From Microbacteriaceae bacterium (GTDB lineage Bacteria; Actinomycetota; Actinomycetes; Actinomycetales; Microbacteriaceae), in assembly GCA_947447385.1 (NCBI GenBank), contig CANFKN010000043.1:1-8743 (forward strand): a DNA stretch of 8,743 nt, in the 5' to 3' direction. The position numbers and the translations under genes are program-made. The notes below the pieces were generated by a model. The model ran no database searches. It was given only the letters and a program-made list of their open reading frames with translations, and was not told where the DNA came from. Below, one piece after another: positions 1 to 6,206 of this stretch (its first letter is position 1; each line of letters starts with the position of its first letter).

Positions 1-393
1 ACACCGGCCGCTGATGATTTGCTGCGCAAGTTGACCGCTAACCACGGCCCGCTGATGTTTCACCAGAGCGGTGGTTGTTGCGACGGCTCAGCGCCTAGGT
101 GTTATCTCGCGGGCGAGTTTCGGGTCGGCGGCAGCGACGTGTTGCTCGGCGAGCTGGTTGTCGCTGGCATCGATGCGCCGATCAAGGTGTGGATCTCGCT
201 CGAGCAGTTTGAGTATTGGAAGCACACGCACATCACCATCGATGTGGTTCCGGGCCGCGGTGGTGGTTTCTCGTTGGAGTCACCCGAGGGCATGCGTTTC
301 ATCATTCGCTCGCGCCTTTTCAGCGACGAAGACGCAATGACTTTGCTCACCTCGCCGATTTTGCTCGGGTCTGGCGACCTCAAAGTCGTCTAG
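1..393 (+). CDS. DUF779 domain-containing protein, 5' end cut off by the window
   Basis: The frame is open from base 1 and ends in TAG at 391-393. A TTG at 19 could be read as a start, but in-frame codons before it (TPAADD) fit the family N-terminus, so the real start probably lies just left of the window. The protein shows the hallmark DUF779 core: HGPLMFHQSGGCCDG, then a third cysteine in RCY, followed by FEYWKHT, DVVPGRGGGFSLE and a closing RSRLF segment. About 130 residues are visible, near the usual family length, so little is missing. The family has no firmly established reaction. Its genes often sit beside aldehyde dehydrogenase genes, so one might lie upstream (inference). The three cysteines could bind a metal or be redox-active, which is untested. 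The gene converges on purM with 42 bp between the stops. The family call is confident; the function is unknown. Confidence 0.88.
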   Translation, partial: TPAADDLLRKLTANHGPLMFHQSGGCCDGSAPRCYLAGEFRVGGSDVLLGELVVAGIDAPIKVWISLEQFEYWKHTHITIDVVPGRGGGFSLESPEGMRFIIRSRLFSDEDAMTLLTSPILLGSGDLKVV

Positions 394-409
394 CTTTTTA
401 GCAGCGCGG

Positions 410-437
410 GCTGGTTCGGCCGAGGGCCAAGCGTTTT
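410..437 (+). terminator. Possible weak intrinsic terminator between DUF779 and purM
   Basis: An imperfect stem pairs 410-417 (GCTGGTTC) with 424-432 (GGGCCAAGC), with A429 bulged, two G-T pairs and the six-base loop 418-423. On the plus strand it is followed by G and then TTTT at 434-437, a short T-run. It would end transcripts of the DUF779 gene. On the minus strand no T-run follows the stem, so it explains purM termination poorly. It partly overlaps the 3' end of purM. The stem is short and was paired by hand without an energy calculation. Confidence 0.3.
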
Positions 438-1542
438 AGAGCGCGTATTTGCCAACTAGGCGCACAGCGCCGCCGCGCACACCTTTAGCTTCGGTCACAT
501 AACTTGGGCCGGCGAGGTCGCAGTCGGTTGACTCGATGATTCCCAGAGCCCAGGTTTTGATGCCCGCCGCGTTTAGTTGAGCTTTGATTGCGTCAGCCGC
601 GTGACCTTTGACCACCACTGCAAAGCCGAGGCCGAGGTTCCAGGTGCCCTCGAGAGCGGTGAGCTCAAAACCGCCCCACGATGCCAAGGTTTGAAAGACG
701 TTTGATGGAGCCCAGGTTGAACGATCGATGTCGAGGCTAACCTGTGTTGGCAAAACACGTGACAGGTTGGCAGCGATGCCACCGCCGGTGATGTGGCTCA
801 TGGTTGTGACGTGCTGGCCGAGGTCGCTCTCGAGCAGGTCGTTCAAAACGCCGGTGTAAAGGCGAGTTGGTTCAAGCAAAACTTCGCCCAGCGAACTGGC
901 ACCAAACTCGGCAACGGTCTTGTTGTAGTCAAGCTTGCTGTCGGCAACGATCTTGCGAACTAGAGAGTATCCGTTGCTGTGAAAACCAGAAGACTCCATG
1001 CCAAGCACCACATCGCCAACCTGCACGCGGTGAGCGCCGAGCAACTTGCTCGCCTCGACCGCGCCAACGGCTGCGCCTGCAACGTCGTATTCGTCAGCTG
1101 CCAAAAGACCAGGGTGTTCAGCGGTTTCGCCGCCAACAAGGGCAACGCCAACCGATGAACAGGCTTCGGCGATGCCGCGCACAATGTCGGCCACACGCTG
1201 CGGAACAACCTTGCCGGTGGCAATGTAGTCGGTCATGAACATGCTTTTAGCGCCAACCACGACGATGTCGTCAACAACCATGCCAACTAGGTCTTGGCCG
1301 ATGGTGTCGTGCTTGTCGATTGCCTGCGCGATTGCAACTTTGGTGCCAACGCCGTCGGTTGAGGTTGCAAGCAGAGGGCGCTCATAAGACTTCAAGAACG
1401 AAACGTCAAACAACCCGGCAAAGCCGCCAAAGTCGCCAAAAACGTTGCTGTTGTGAGTGGCGGCAACAGCTTTTTTCATTAGTGTTACGGCTAGGTCGCC
1501 GGCCTCGGTGTCAACACCGCTGGCTGCATAAGCGTTAGTCAT
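436..1542 (-). CDS. purM: Phosphoribosylformylglycinamidine cyclo-ligase (AIR synthetase)
   Basis: PurM closes the imidazole ring in purine synthesis, converting FGAM plus ATP to AIR in the cytoplasm. The 368-residue product matches the usual length of about 345-370. Visible family motifs are the ATP/substrate segment STDGVGTK (61-68), DLVGMVVDDIVVVGA (84-98) followed by FMTDYIATGK, GGETAEHPG (137-145), SSGFHSNGYSL (184-194), HITGGGIAANL (250-260), and WNLGLGF near 301-307, where many homologues have TFNMGIG. The start is ATG at 1542-1540, with AGGAGA a few bases upstream, the clearest ribosome site in the window. Its first 8 bases overlap the last 8 of purF, a typical translationally coupled pair. 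The stop lies 42 bp from the convergent DUF779 stop. In many actinobacteria I would expect a DUF3073 gene next to purM; none is seen here. Function is very secure. Confidence 0.97.
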   Translation of the reverse strand: MTNAYAASGVDTEAGDLAVTLMKKAVAATHNSNVFGDFGGFAGLFDVSFLKSYERPLLATSTDGVGTKVAIAQAIDKHDTIGQDLVGMVVDDIVVVGAKSMFMTDYIATGKVVPQRVADIVRGIAEACSSVGVALVGGETAEHPGLLAADEYDVAGAAVGAVEASKLLGAHRVQVGDVVLGMESSGFHSNGYSLVRKIVADSKLDYNKTVAEFGASSLGEVLLEPTRLYTGVLNDLLESDLGQHVTTMSHITGGGIAANLSRVLPTQVSLDIDRSTWAPSNVFQTLASWGGFELTALEGTWNLGLGFAVVVKGHAADAIKAQLNAAGIKTWALGIIESTDCDLAGPSYVTEAKGVRGGAVRLVGKYAL

Positions 1543-3115
1543 TTAGGGTCTCCTGTTGCGCACGAGAAAGCGCGTCGAGCTCGCTGTCTGGGCCTGGGTT
1601 GCAGGCTGCCGCTTCGAGGTCGGCCGGGTCAACGTCGTCGCTTTTCGAACCTTCTGGTCGCTCAAGCAGGTTCTTGCCGAGGCGCTCTGCGGTTGGCAGT
1701 TCGATTGGATACTTGCCCGTAAAACAGGCAGTGCAAAGTTGTGATTCTGGTTGAGCGGTTGCGGCAACCATGCCGTCTTTGCTCAAATAGCCGAGGCTGT
1801 CAGCGCCAATTGACTGGCGAACTTCGTCAACACCGAGGCCGGTTGCGATTAGCTCGGCGCGCGTTGCAAAGTCGATGCCATAGAAGCAAGGCCAAGTGAT
1901 CGGCGGCGAGCTGATGCGAATGTGAATCTCGGCGGCGCCAGCCTCGCGAAGCATTTGAACCAAAGCGCGCTGGGTGTTGCCGCGCACGATTGAGTCGTCG
2001 ATCACGATGATGCGCTTGCCGCGAATAACTTCTTTGAGTGGGTTGAGCTTTAAGCGAATGCCTCGCTGACGAATGGTTTGCGATGGCTGAATGAAGGTGC
2101 GGCCAACATAAGCGTTTTTGACCAAGCCATGACCAAACGGAATGCCAGACTCTTGCGAATAGCCAATGGCAGCCGGTGTGCCTGACTCGGGGGTCGGAAT
2201 AACTAGGTCGGCTTCGACCGCGTATTCGCGAGCCAACTGACGACCCATTTCAACTCGAGCGTCATAAACGTTCTTGCCGTTTATAGAGGTGTCTGGGCGG
2301 GCGAGATAAACATATTCAAAAACGCAACCGGCGCGCTTGGTTTCGGCAAAGCGGGTCGATCGCAAACCGTTTTCGTCAATCGCAATCAACTCACCCGGTT
2401 CAACTTCGCGCACGAAAGATGCGCCAACAATGTCGAGGGCTGCGGTTTCTGATGCAACGACCCATCCTCGTTCTAAACGACCGAGAACCAACGGGCGAAC
2501 GCCCTGTGGGTCGCGGGCGGCATAGAGAGTTTTTTCGTCCATAAACACCAAACAGAAAGCACCTTTGACGCGAGGCAAAAGCTCAAGTGCGGTGGCTTCA
2601 AGGGTGTGGTCGAGGTCGCCGGCCATGAGAGCTGTCAAGACAGCGGTGTCAGTGGTGTTGCCGCCGGTGATCTCGTTTTGGTTTTGGTCTGGGTAACGCG
2701 CCTTCAAAAGGTCGAGCAAGTCGGCGGTGTTGGTCAGGTTGCCGTTGTGGGCAAGTGCAACTGTGCCCTCGCTGGTGCGGCCCAGAGTTGGCTGGGCGTT
2801 GCGCCAGTGGCTCGCGCCAGTTGTTGAATAACGGTTGTGGCCAACAGCAATGTGACCAACCAGGCTCTCAAGAGCGGTCTCGCTAAAGACCTGAGAAACC
2901 AAACCCATGTCTTTATAAACAAGAATCTTTTTGCCATCGCTGGTTGCAATGCCCGCAGACTCTTGACCGCGGTGCTGCAAAGCATAAAGTGCAAAGAAAG
3001 TTAGCTTGGCGACTTCTTCGCCAGGGGCCCAAACACCGAACACACCACACTGATCTTGAGGTGCTTTTTCGTCAACCATCAAGTCGTGATTTAGAAGGCC
3101 ATCGCCACGTAGCAA
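1535..3115 (-). CDS. purF: Amidophosphoribosyltransferase (glutamine PRPP amidotransferase)
   Basis: PurF catalyses the first committed step of purine synthesis: PRPP plus glutamine gives phosphoribosylamine. Residues 23 onward form the N-terminal nucleophile glutaminase domain, with catalytic Cys23 in CGVFGVW, then LYALQHRGQESAGIA (42-56), GHNRYSTTG (92-100) and HNGNLTN (123-129). The type I phosphoribosyltransferase domain carries the PRPP loop VIDDSIVRGNT (371-381). Four cysteines, C264, C410, C461 and C464, fit the 4Fe-4S ligands known in Bacillus subtilis PurF, so this is the iron-sulfur form. Residues 1-22 would be a propeptide removed to expose Cys23. The 526-aa start is TTG at 3115; the nearest in-frame ATG is at 3079 (Met13), and neither has a good Shine-Dalgarno. 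TTG is preferred because residues 4-11 (GDGLLNHD) resemble related actinobacterial proteins as I recall them. An in-frame TAA at 3148-3146 excludes longer forms. The last 40 residues are acidic and poorly conserved. Confidence 0.97.
   Translation of the reverse strand: MLRGDGLLNHDLMVDEKAPQDQCGVFGVWAPGEEVAKLTFFALYALQHRGQESAGIATSDGKKILVYKDMGLVSQVFSETALESLVGHIAVGHNRYSTTGASHWRNAQPTLGRTSEGTVALAHNGNLTNTADLLDLLKARYPDQNQNEITGGNTTDTAVLTALMAGDLDHTLEATALELLPRVKGAFCLVFMDEKTLYAARDPQGVRPLVLGRLERGWVVASETAALDIVGASFVREVEPGELIAIDENGLRSTRFAETKRAGCVFEYVYLARPDTSINGKNVYDARVEMGRQLAREYAVEADLVIPTPESGTPAAIGYSQESGIPFGHGLVKNAYVGRTFIQPSQTIRQRGIRLKLNPLKEVIRGKRIIVIDDSIVRGNTQRALVQMLREAGAAEIHIRISSPPITWPCFYGIDFATRAELIATGLGVDEVRQSIGADSLGYLSKDGMVAATAQPESQLCTACFTGKYPIELPTAERLGKNLLERPEGSKSDDVDPADLEAAACNPGPDSELDALSRAQQETLND
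1549..1554 (-). promoter_or_regulatory. Shine-Dalgarno site of purM
   Basis: Read on the minus strand, AGGAGA lies 6 bases before the purM ATG (1542) and inside the 3' end of purF. It fixes the purM start and is notable because most other genes here lack a comparable site. It would let purM be translated independently as well as by coupling to purF. Confidence 0.8.
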
Positions 3116-3145
3116 AGTGGGGGTTCCCGTCGTTAAAGGTTGGGG

Positions 3146-3469
3146 TTACCTCTCAAGTTTAGTCGCTGAAACCTGCTTGGCACGAGCCAAAGAAATGCGG
3201 TCAAGCACGATCGCGGTGAGCACACCGAGGGCCAACCCGGCAGCTGCGCAATAGAGCACCAAATAACCCAAAATCGCTGCTGGCGTGCGATTTTCATCGG
3301 GGATCATCGCATTCACGACGAAAGCAACGACGATGCCGAAAACCATTCCTGCAATCACAAACGGGGTGAACTTTGGCGAACGGCGAATCTTGAGTGTTAC
3401 ATCGCTCGCGCGCATCTCGAGCGTCTCGGTTAGCTTTGGGCTTGGCAGCTGGGGTCTAGGTTCATTCAC
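3146..3469 (-). CDS. Small two-helix membrane protein, function unknown
   Basis: I do not recognise a named family. The 107-residue product has a proline-rich polar N-terminus (1-36, with basic KIRRSPK just before the membrane), one hydrophobic segment at about 37-56 (FVIAGMVFGIVVAFVVNAMI), a short polar loop PDENRTP, a second hydrophobic segment at about 66-86, and a basic C-terminal tail (ARAKQVSATKLER). Two transmembrane helices with both ends in the cytoplasm is the simplest topology by the positive-inside rule. The start is GTG at 3469; an alternative is ATG at codon 19. No strong ribosome site is visible; AAGG lies 12 bases upstream of the GTG. It sits 14 bp after the SCP_3 gene and 30 bp before purF, so it is probably co-transcribed. 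Position alone does not show a role in purine synthesis. The coding call is supported by the clean hydrophobic pattern and tight packing. Confidence 0.8.
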   Translation of the reverse strand: MNEPRPQLPSPKLTETLEMRASDVTLKIRRSPKFTPFVIAGMVFGIVVAFVVNAMIPDENRTPAAILGYLVLYCAAAGLALGVLTAIVLDRISLARAKQVSATKLER

Positions 3470-3483
3470 GTTTCAATTCAACC

Positions 3484-3858
3484 TTATAAAAGCGGCAACA
3501 TTCCACCGAGGTCAGCGCGCACGCCCGAGGCTAAAACTTTGCCGGTGGCAAGAGCAGCCTGCCATTCGATCTGCCCGAGCGCCAAGGCCAACCAGAGGTC
3601 AACGGGCAACTCGACCACGTTGGGCGGTGTGCCTCGAGTGTGACGCGGGCCTTCAACACATTGCACCGCACCCAACGGTGGCACACGCACCTCGACCGAG
3701 TTGCCTGGTTGACGAGTGGCTAACTCTTCGAGCAAGAATCTAACGGCGGTGGTCTTGAGTGCGGCTGGGGCGGCATCCGTGTTATTTAAATAGTGTTCTC
3801 GCAATTCGGCAACCGCAGCCAAACCGGCCTCGACTGAAGTTTTTCTGTGAATTGCCAT
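3484..3858 (-). CDS. Bacterial sterol-carrier-like protein (SCP_3 family)
   Basis: The 124-residue product matches the actinobacterial 'sterol carrier family protein' group. Diagnostic stretches are the helical N-terminus (VEAGLAAVAELREHYL, 9-24), SVEVRVPPLGAVQCVEGPRH (54-73), TRGTPPNVVEL (74-84), and the C-terminal ATGKVLASGVRADLGGMLPL (104-123). The SCP2-like fold holds a hydrophobic ligand in other systems; no ligand is known to me for this subgroup, so sterol binding should not be assumed. The gene lies immediately upstream of purF-purM, as I recall for relatives including the Mycobacterium tuberculosis purF region. I chose ATG at 3858 because MAIHRK begins close to the conserved part; a GTG at 3873 would add five residues (MQNSS). 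No Shine-Dalgarno precedes the ATG. A -10-like CAGAAT sits six bases upstream of it, so the transcript may be leaderless. This is the first gene of the minus-strand operon. Confidence 0.88.
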   Translation of the reverse strand: MAIHRKTSVEAGLAAVAELREHYLNNTDAAPAALKTTAVRFLLEELATRQPGNSVEVRVPPLGAVQCVEGPRHTRGTPPNVVELPVDLWLALALGQIEWQAALATGKVLASGVRADLGGMLPLL

Positions 3859-3863
3859 AGAAC

Positions 3864-3892
3864 TATTCTGCACTGTGGCGTTTCTTCAGCAA
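3864..3892. promoter_or_regulatory. Possible divergent promoter with overlapping -10 elements
   Basis: On the minus strand CAGAAT (3870-3865) resembles a -10 element, with TTGCTG (3892-3887) 16 bp upstream as a weak -35; transcription would start at or near the ATG at 3858. On the plus strand TATTCT (3864-3869) resembles a -10 over the same bases and would start transcription near 3875-3876, about 48 bases before the regulator ATG; no good plus-strand -35 is visible. Both hexamers keep the key A at the second and T at the last position. This is reading by eye; no start site is known. Confidence 0.4.
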
Positions 3893-3893
3893 A
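3884..3893 (+). promoter_or_regulatory. Candidate regulator-binding motif, copy 1 (CTTCAGCAAA)
   Basis: This 10-mer is identical to the sequence at 4667-4676 upstream of the kinase gene. Here it overlaps the possible -35 of the minus-strand SCP_3-purF-purM operon and lies about 30 bases upstream of the regulator ATG. A regulator bound here could influence both arms. The role is inferred only from the repetition and position. Confidence 0.35.
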
Positions 3894-3922
3894 CTCCCAG
3901 ACTTTGGGTTTCTACTGGAATC

Positions 3923-4636
3923 ATGAATAACACAGCTAGCAAAGCCCGCATCTTGGTCGTCGATGACGAAGTCGGTTTAGCAACAGAAATCTCAGTTGCA
4001 CTTCGCGCCGCCGGCTATATGACACGCGTCGAACACAACGGGGCCGACGCACTACGCACCATTCTCGAAGCCAAACCAGACCTCGTTCTGCTCGACATTA
4101 TGTTGCCAGGCATGAACGGTTTCGACGTTGGCGCCGAAGCCATCGCAAAACTTGGCGTGCCGATTATCTTCATGACAGCTCGCGATGCTGCCGAAGACAA
4201 AATGCGCGGCCTAACGATTGGCGCCGACGACTATGTCACCAAGCCGATTCTGATGGGTGAACTATTGCTTCGAGTGCGCGCAGTGTTGCGTCGCACCGGC
4301 GTGATGATCGCCCCACTAGCTATTGGCGACCTGCTCATCAACGAAGATGAAGCATCAGTCACCTACGCTGGCGAAGAAATCAAACTCACCAACACCGAAT
4401 ATCGTTTGCTCGGCGAACTAGCCCGCGCTCGCGGTCGCGTGCTGTCAAAGAACTACCTGCTAACCCAGGTTTGGGGCTATGACGCATTCGACCCGAACCT
4501 CGTCGAAGTTCACATGAGCTCGCTGCGCAAAAAGCTTGAACACGCAGGTTGCGACGCCAACGAACTCATCAAAACCAAACGTGGTCTTGGCTACATGATC
4601 AAAGCCCCAACGGTCGCCCCTTCGGTCGCTGCCTAA
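3923..4636 (+). CDS. OmpR/PhoB-family two-component response regulator
   Basis: The 237-residue protein has an N-terminal receiver domain (about 8-122) and a C-terminal winged-helix DNA-binding domain (about 132-228). Receiver landmarks are the acidic pair D14-D15 in ILVVDDE, phospho-acceptor D58 in LVLLDIMLPGMNGFD, T85 in FMTA, and K107 in GADDYVTKP. The effector domain shows LTNTEYRLLGELARARGRVL, LLTQVWGYD, VEVHMSSLRKKLE and the wing KTKRGLGYMI. It should be phosphorylated by the kinase encoded next and bind tandem DNA sites. The same frame is open back to a GTG at 3875, but those 16 extra residues are not receiver-like. ATG 3923 places the first beta strand eight residues in, as usual. No Shine-Dalgarno is visible at either site. 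The specific subfamily (MtrA, PrrA and so on) cannot be settled from sequence alone. Confidence 0.94.
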   Translation: MNNTASKARILVVDDEVGLATEISVALRAAGYMTRVEHNGADALRTILEAKPDLVLLDIMLPGMNGFDVGAEAIAKLGVPIIFMTARDAAEDKMRGLTIGADDYVTKPILMGELLLRVRAVLRRTGVMIAPLAIGDLLINEDEASVTYAGEEIKLTNTEYRLLGELARARGRVLSKNYLLTQVWGYDAFDPNLVEVHMSSLRKKLEHAGCDANELIKTKRGLGYMIKAPTVAPSVAA

Positions 4637-4651
4637 AACGCAGTTTCGCCC

Positions 4652-4685
4652 AGCAAATAAGGCAAACTTCAGCAAAAAGGGCAAA
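4652..4685 (+). repeat. Four helically phased RGCAAA direct repeats
   Basis: RGCAAA occurs at 4652, 4661, 4671 and 4680, with start-to-start steps of 9, 10 and 9 bp, so all copies face nearly the same side of the helix. They fill most of the 58-bp gap between regulator and kinase genes. OmpR-family regulators usually bind head-to-tail repeats about 10-11 bp apart, so this could be an autoregulatory site. The gap is A-rich and the unit is short, so chance is not excluded. Confidence 0.4.
4667..4676 (+). promoter_or_regulatory. Candidate regulator-binding motif, copy 2 (CTTCAGCAAA)
   Basis: This is an exact copy of the 10-mer at 3884-3893. It contains the third of the phased RGCAAA units and lies 18 bases before the kinase GTG. 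Sharing a 10-mer between two gaps of about 60 bp would be uncommon by chance (a few in a thousand for random sequence). The binding role is inferred. Confidence 0.35.
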
Positions 4686-4694
4686 GATTAACGA

Positions 4695-6206
4695 GTGAAG
4701 TCACTTCAGAGCCGCGTCATCGTCACCGCCCTAGCAGCCATTGCTATAACCGGTGTGGTGCTGGTCGCAACTATCGCATTGATGTTGCGACCGGTTCTGA
4801 AACAAGCTCAAGTCAACGCAATGACCTCGGTGCTCAACGCAGCAATCTCGCTCGAAGGCACACTGCCACCAGAAGAACTCGCGCAGCGAATCACCAAACC
4901 AGGCGTGAGCGTAGTCATCACCAAAAACGGACACTTCTTTAGCGACGGCAAAGGCCTAGGCCAAGGGCTTGGTCAAGGGCCGATTCCCGACGAGTTTCAG
5001 CTGCGCCCACTGCCTGGTTTTGACCACCGCATGAGCGGTCAAGACGACGGATACATGCTCTTCGAAGACATCCTCCCGATGTCGCAGGCCACCATCACCG
5101 TGGCAGCTGCCAACGTCGAGGCAATCGACGTCTTTGGTCAGATCATGGCAATCGGCGTGCCCGCGATGCTGGTGCTGATGTTGGTCTTGGCTTTGGTGTT
5201 GCGCAGGGCAATGCGAGCAGCACTCAAACCGCTTGACGATATGACGAGCCTCGCCACTCAAATCGCCTCAGGTGAACGTGGTCGACGCCTCGACGTTGCC
5301 GAAAAAGACACCGAACTTGGCCGCACCGCCGAAGCCTTCGACAACATGCTCGACAGCCTCGAGACCTCACTAACCCGAGCCGAGTCTGCCGAGCTGGGCA
5401 TGCGCCAACTCTGCGCCGACGTGGCGCACGAACTTCGCAGCCCATTGGCCTCAATCGTGGCTGGAGCCGACAATCTAATGCGATCAAACGCAAAACGCGC
5501 CGCCGTTGAACAAACAGCAATCGCAGTGGTGCGCGAAGGCAACCGCGCCGCCCGCATCGTGCGCGACCTAACCTTGGCAACCCAGCTCGACAACCACGGC
5601 GTTGCCCACACTCAAGTCAACAAGCGCTCAGCTGACGTGGTTTCACTCGTTGCCAACGGTGTTGAACTCTTCGCCAGCCAAAGCGCCTTCGATGTTTCAC
5701 TGGCCCCTGCCCCAAACCTAAAAGAACTGGCACTGTTCATAGACCCCGAACGCATTCACCAGGTGCTGACCAACCTGCTCGAAAACGCCAACCGTTGGGC
5801 CGAAACCAAAATCACCGTGCGCACCGGCGTTGCAAAAGATGCAGGCGACGGCACCCACTCAACATTTTGGGTGCAGGTTTATAACGACGGCCCCGCCGTG
5901 CCCGACGAAGCGCGCGAACACATATTTGAACGTTTTGTGCGCCTCGAGCCTGACCGCGCCCGAAGCACCGGTGGCTCTGGCCTCGGCCTAAGCATCAGTC
6001 GCGCGCTCGTCGAAGCCCACGGCGGCACCCTCACCTGCCTGCCTGCCGAAGGCGGTGCGCTCTCAGGCGAGCCAATCGACGCACCTCGAATCGGCGCAAC
6101 CTTCGAGATGCGACTGCCAATTGTGGCACCGCCTGCCGAAACACCAGCCAACACTTCAGACGTCGCTGAAAGCGCTGCCGAGCAGGCGAGCATCCAAGAT
6201 TTTTAG
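4695..6206 (+). CDS. Membrane sensor histidine kinase, partner of the upstream regulator
   Basis: The 503-residue protein has one membrane helix at about 8-30, an extracytoplasmic sensor of about 115 residues, and a second helix at about 147-169. A HAMP linker (170-222) follows, then a HisKA domain with the H-box ADVAHELRSPL (phospho-acceptor H245) and an HATPase_c domain. The latter shows the N-box LLENANRW (361-368, N364), the G1 box YNDGP (D398), the F-box FERFVR (411-416) and the G2 box GGSGLGLSIS (426-435). It would autophosphorylate and pass phosphate to D58 of the regulator. The sensor loop contains GLGQGLGQG (87-95), a small tandem duplication, and no recognised ligand domain. An Ala/Glu/Pro-rich tail follows residue 475. 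The start is GTG at 4695; an in-frame TAA at 4689 rules out anything longer. The signal sensed cannot be told from the sequence. The gene lies 58 bp after its partner and 28 bp before purD. Confidence 0.94.
   Translation: MKSLQSRVIVTALAAIAITGVVLVATIALMLRPVLKQAQVNAMTSVLNAAISLEGTLPPEELAQRITKPGVSVVITKNGHFFSDGKGLGQGLGQGPIPDEFQLRPLPGFDHRMSGQDDGYMLFEDILPMSQATITVAAANVEAIDVFGQIMAIGVPAMLVLMLVLALVLRRAMRAALKPLDDMTSLATQIASGERGRRLDVAEKDTELGRTAEAFDNMLDSLETSLTRAESAELGMRQLCADVAHELRSPLASIVAGADNLMRSNAKRAAVEQTAIAVVREGNRAARIVRDLTLATQLDNHGVAHTQVNKRSADVVSLVANGVELFASQSAFDVSLAPAPNLKELALFIDPERIHQVLTNLLENANRWAETKITVRTGVAKDAGDGTHSTFWVQVYNDGPAVPDEAREHIFERFVRLEPDRARSTGGSGLGLSISRALVEAHGGTLTCLPAEGGALSGEPIDAPRIGATFEMRLPIVAPPAETPANTSDVAESAAEQASIQDF
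4696..4708. repeat. Perfect palindrome over the kinase start codon
   Basis: TGAAGT-C-ACTTCA forms a perfect 6+1+6 inverted repeat that begins inside the GTG start codon. It could be an operator half-site pair, or a small RNA stem affecting initiation, though a one-base loop is too tight for the full stem to form as RNA. The right arm shares ACTTCAG with 4666-4672. It also encodes residues 2-5, so it may be incidental. Confidence 0.3.

Noticed and set aside
867..1238. Open frame on the plus strand opposite purM
   Set aside because: Its Arg/Gln/Cys-rich composition and lack of domains are typical of an antisense shadow of a real gene.
3116..3145. Possible purine riboswitch or attenuator before purF
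   Set aside because: Only 30 bases separate purF from the upstream stop, too short for an aptamer, and no stem followed by a T-run is seen.
3285..3743. Plus-strand frame of 152 codons spanning the membrane protein and SCP_3 genes
   Set aside because: It runs antisense to two better supported genes and its translation is low-complexity and basic with no domain.
5224..5611. Two overlapping minus-strand frames opposite the kinase HAMP/HisKA region
   Set aside because: Both are Arg/Ser-rich shadows; the plus strand carries unmistakable kinase motifs in this stretch.
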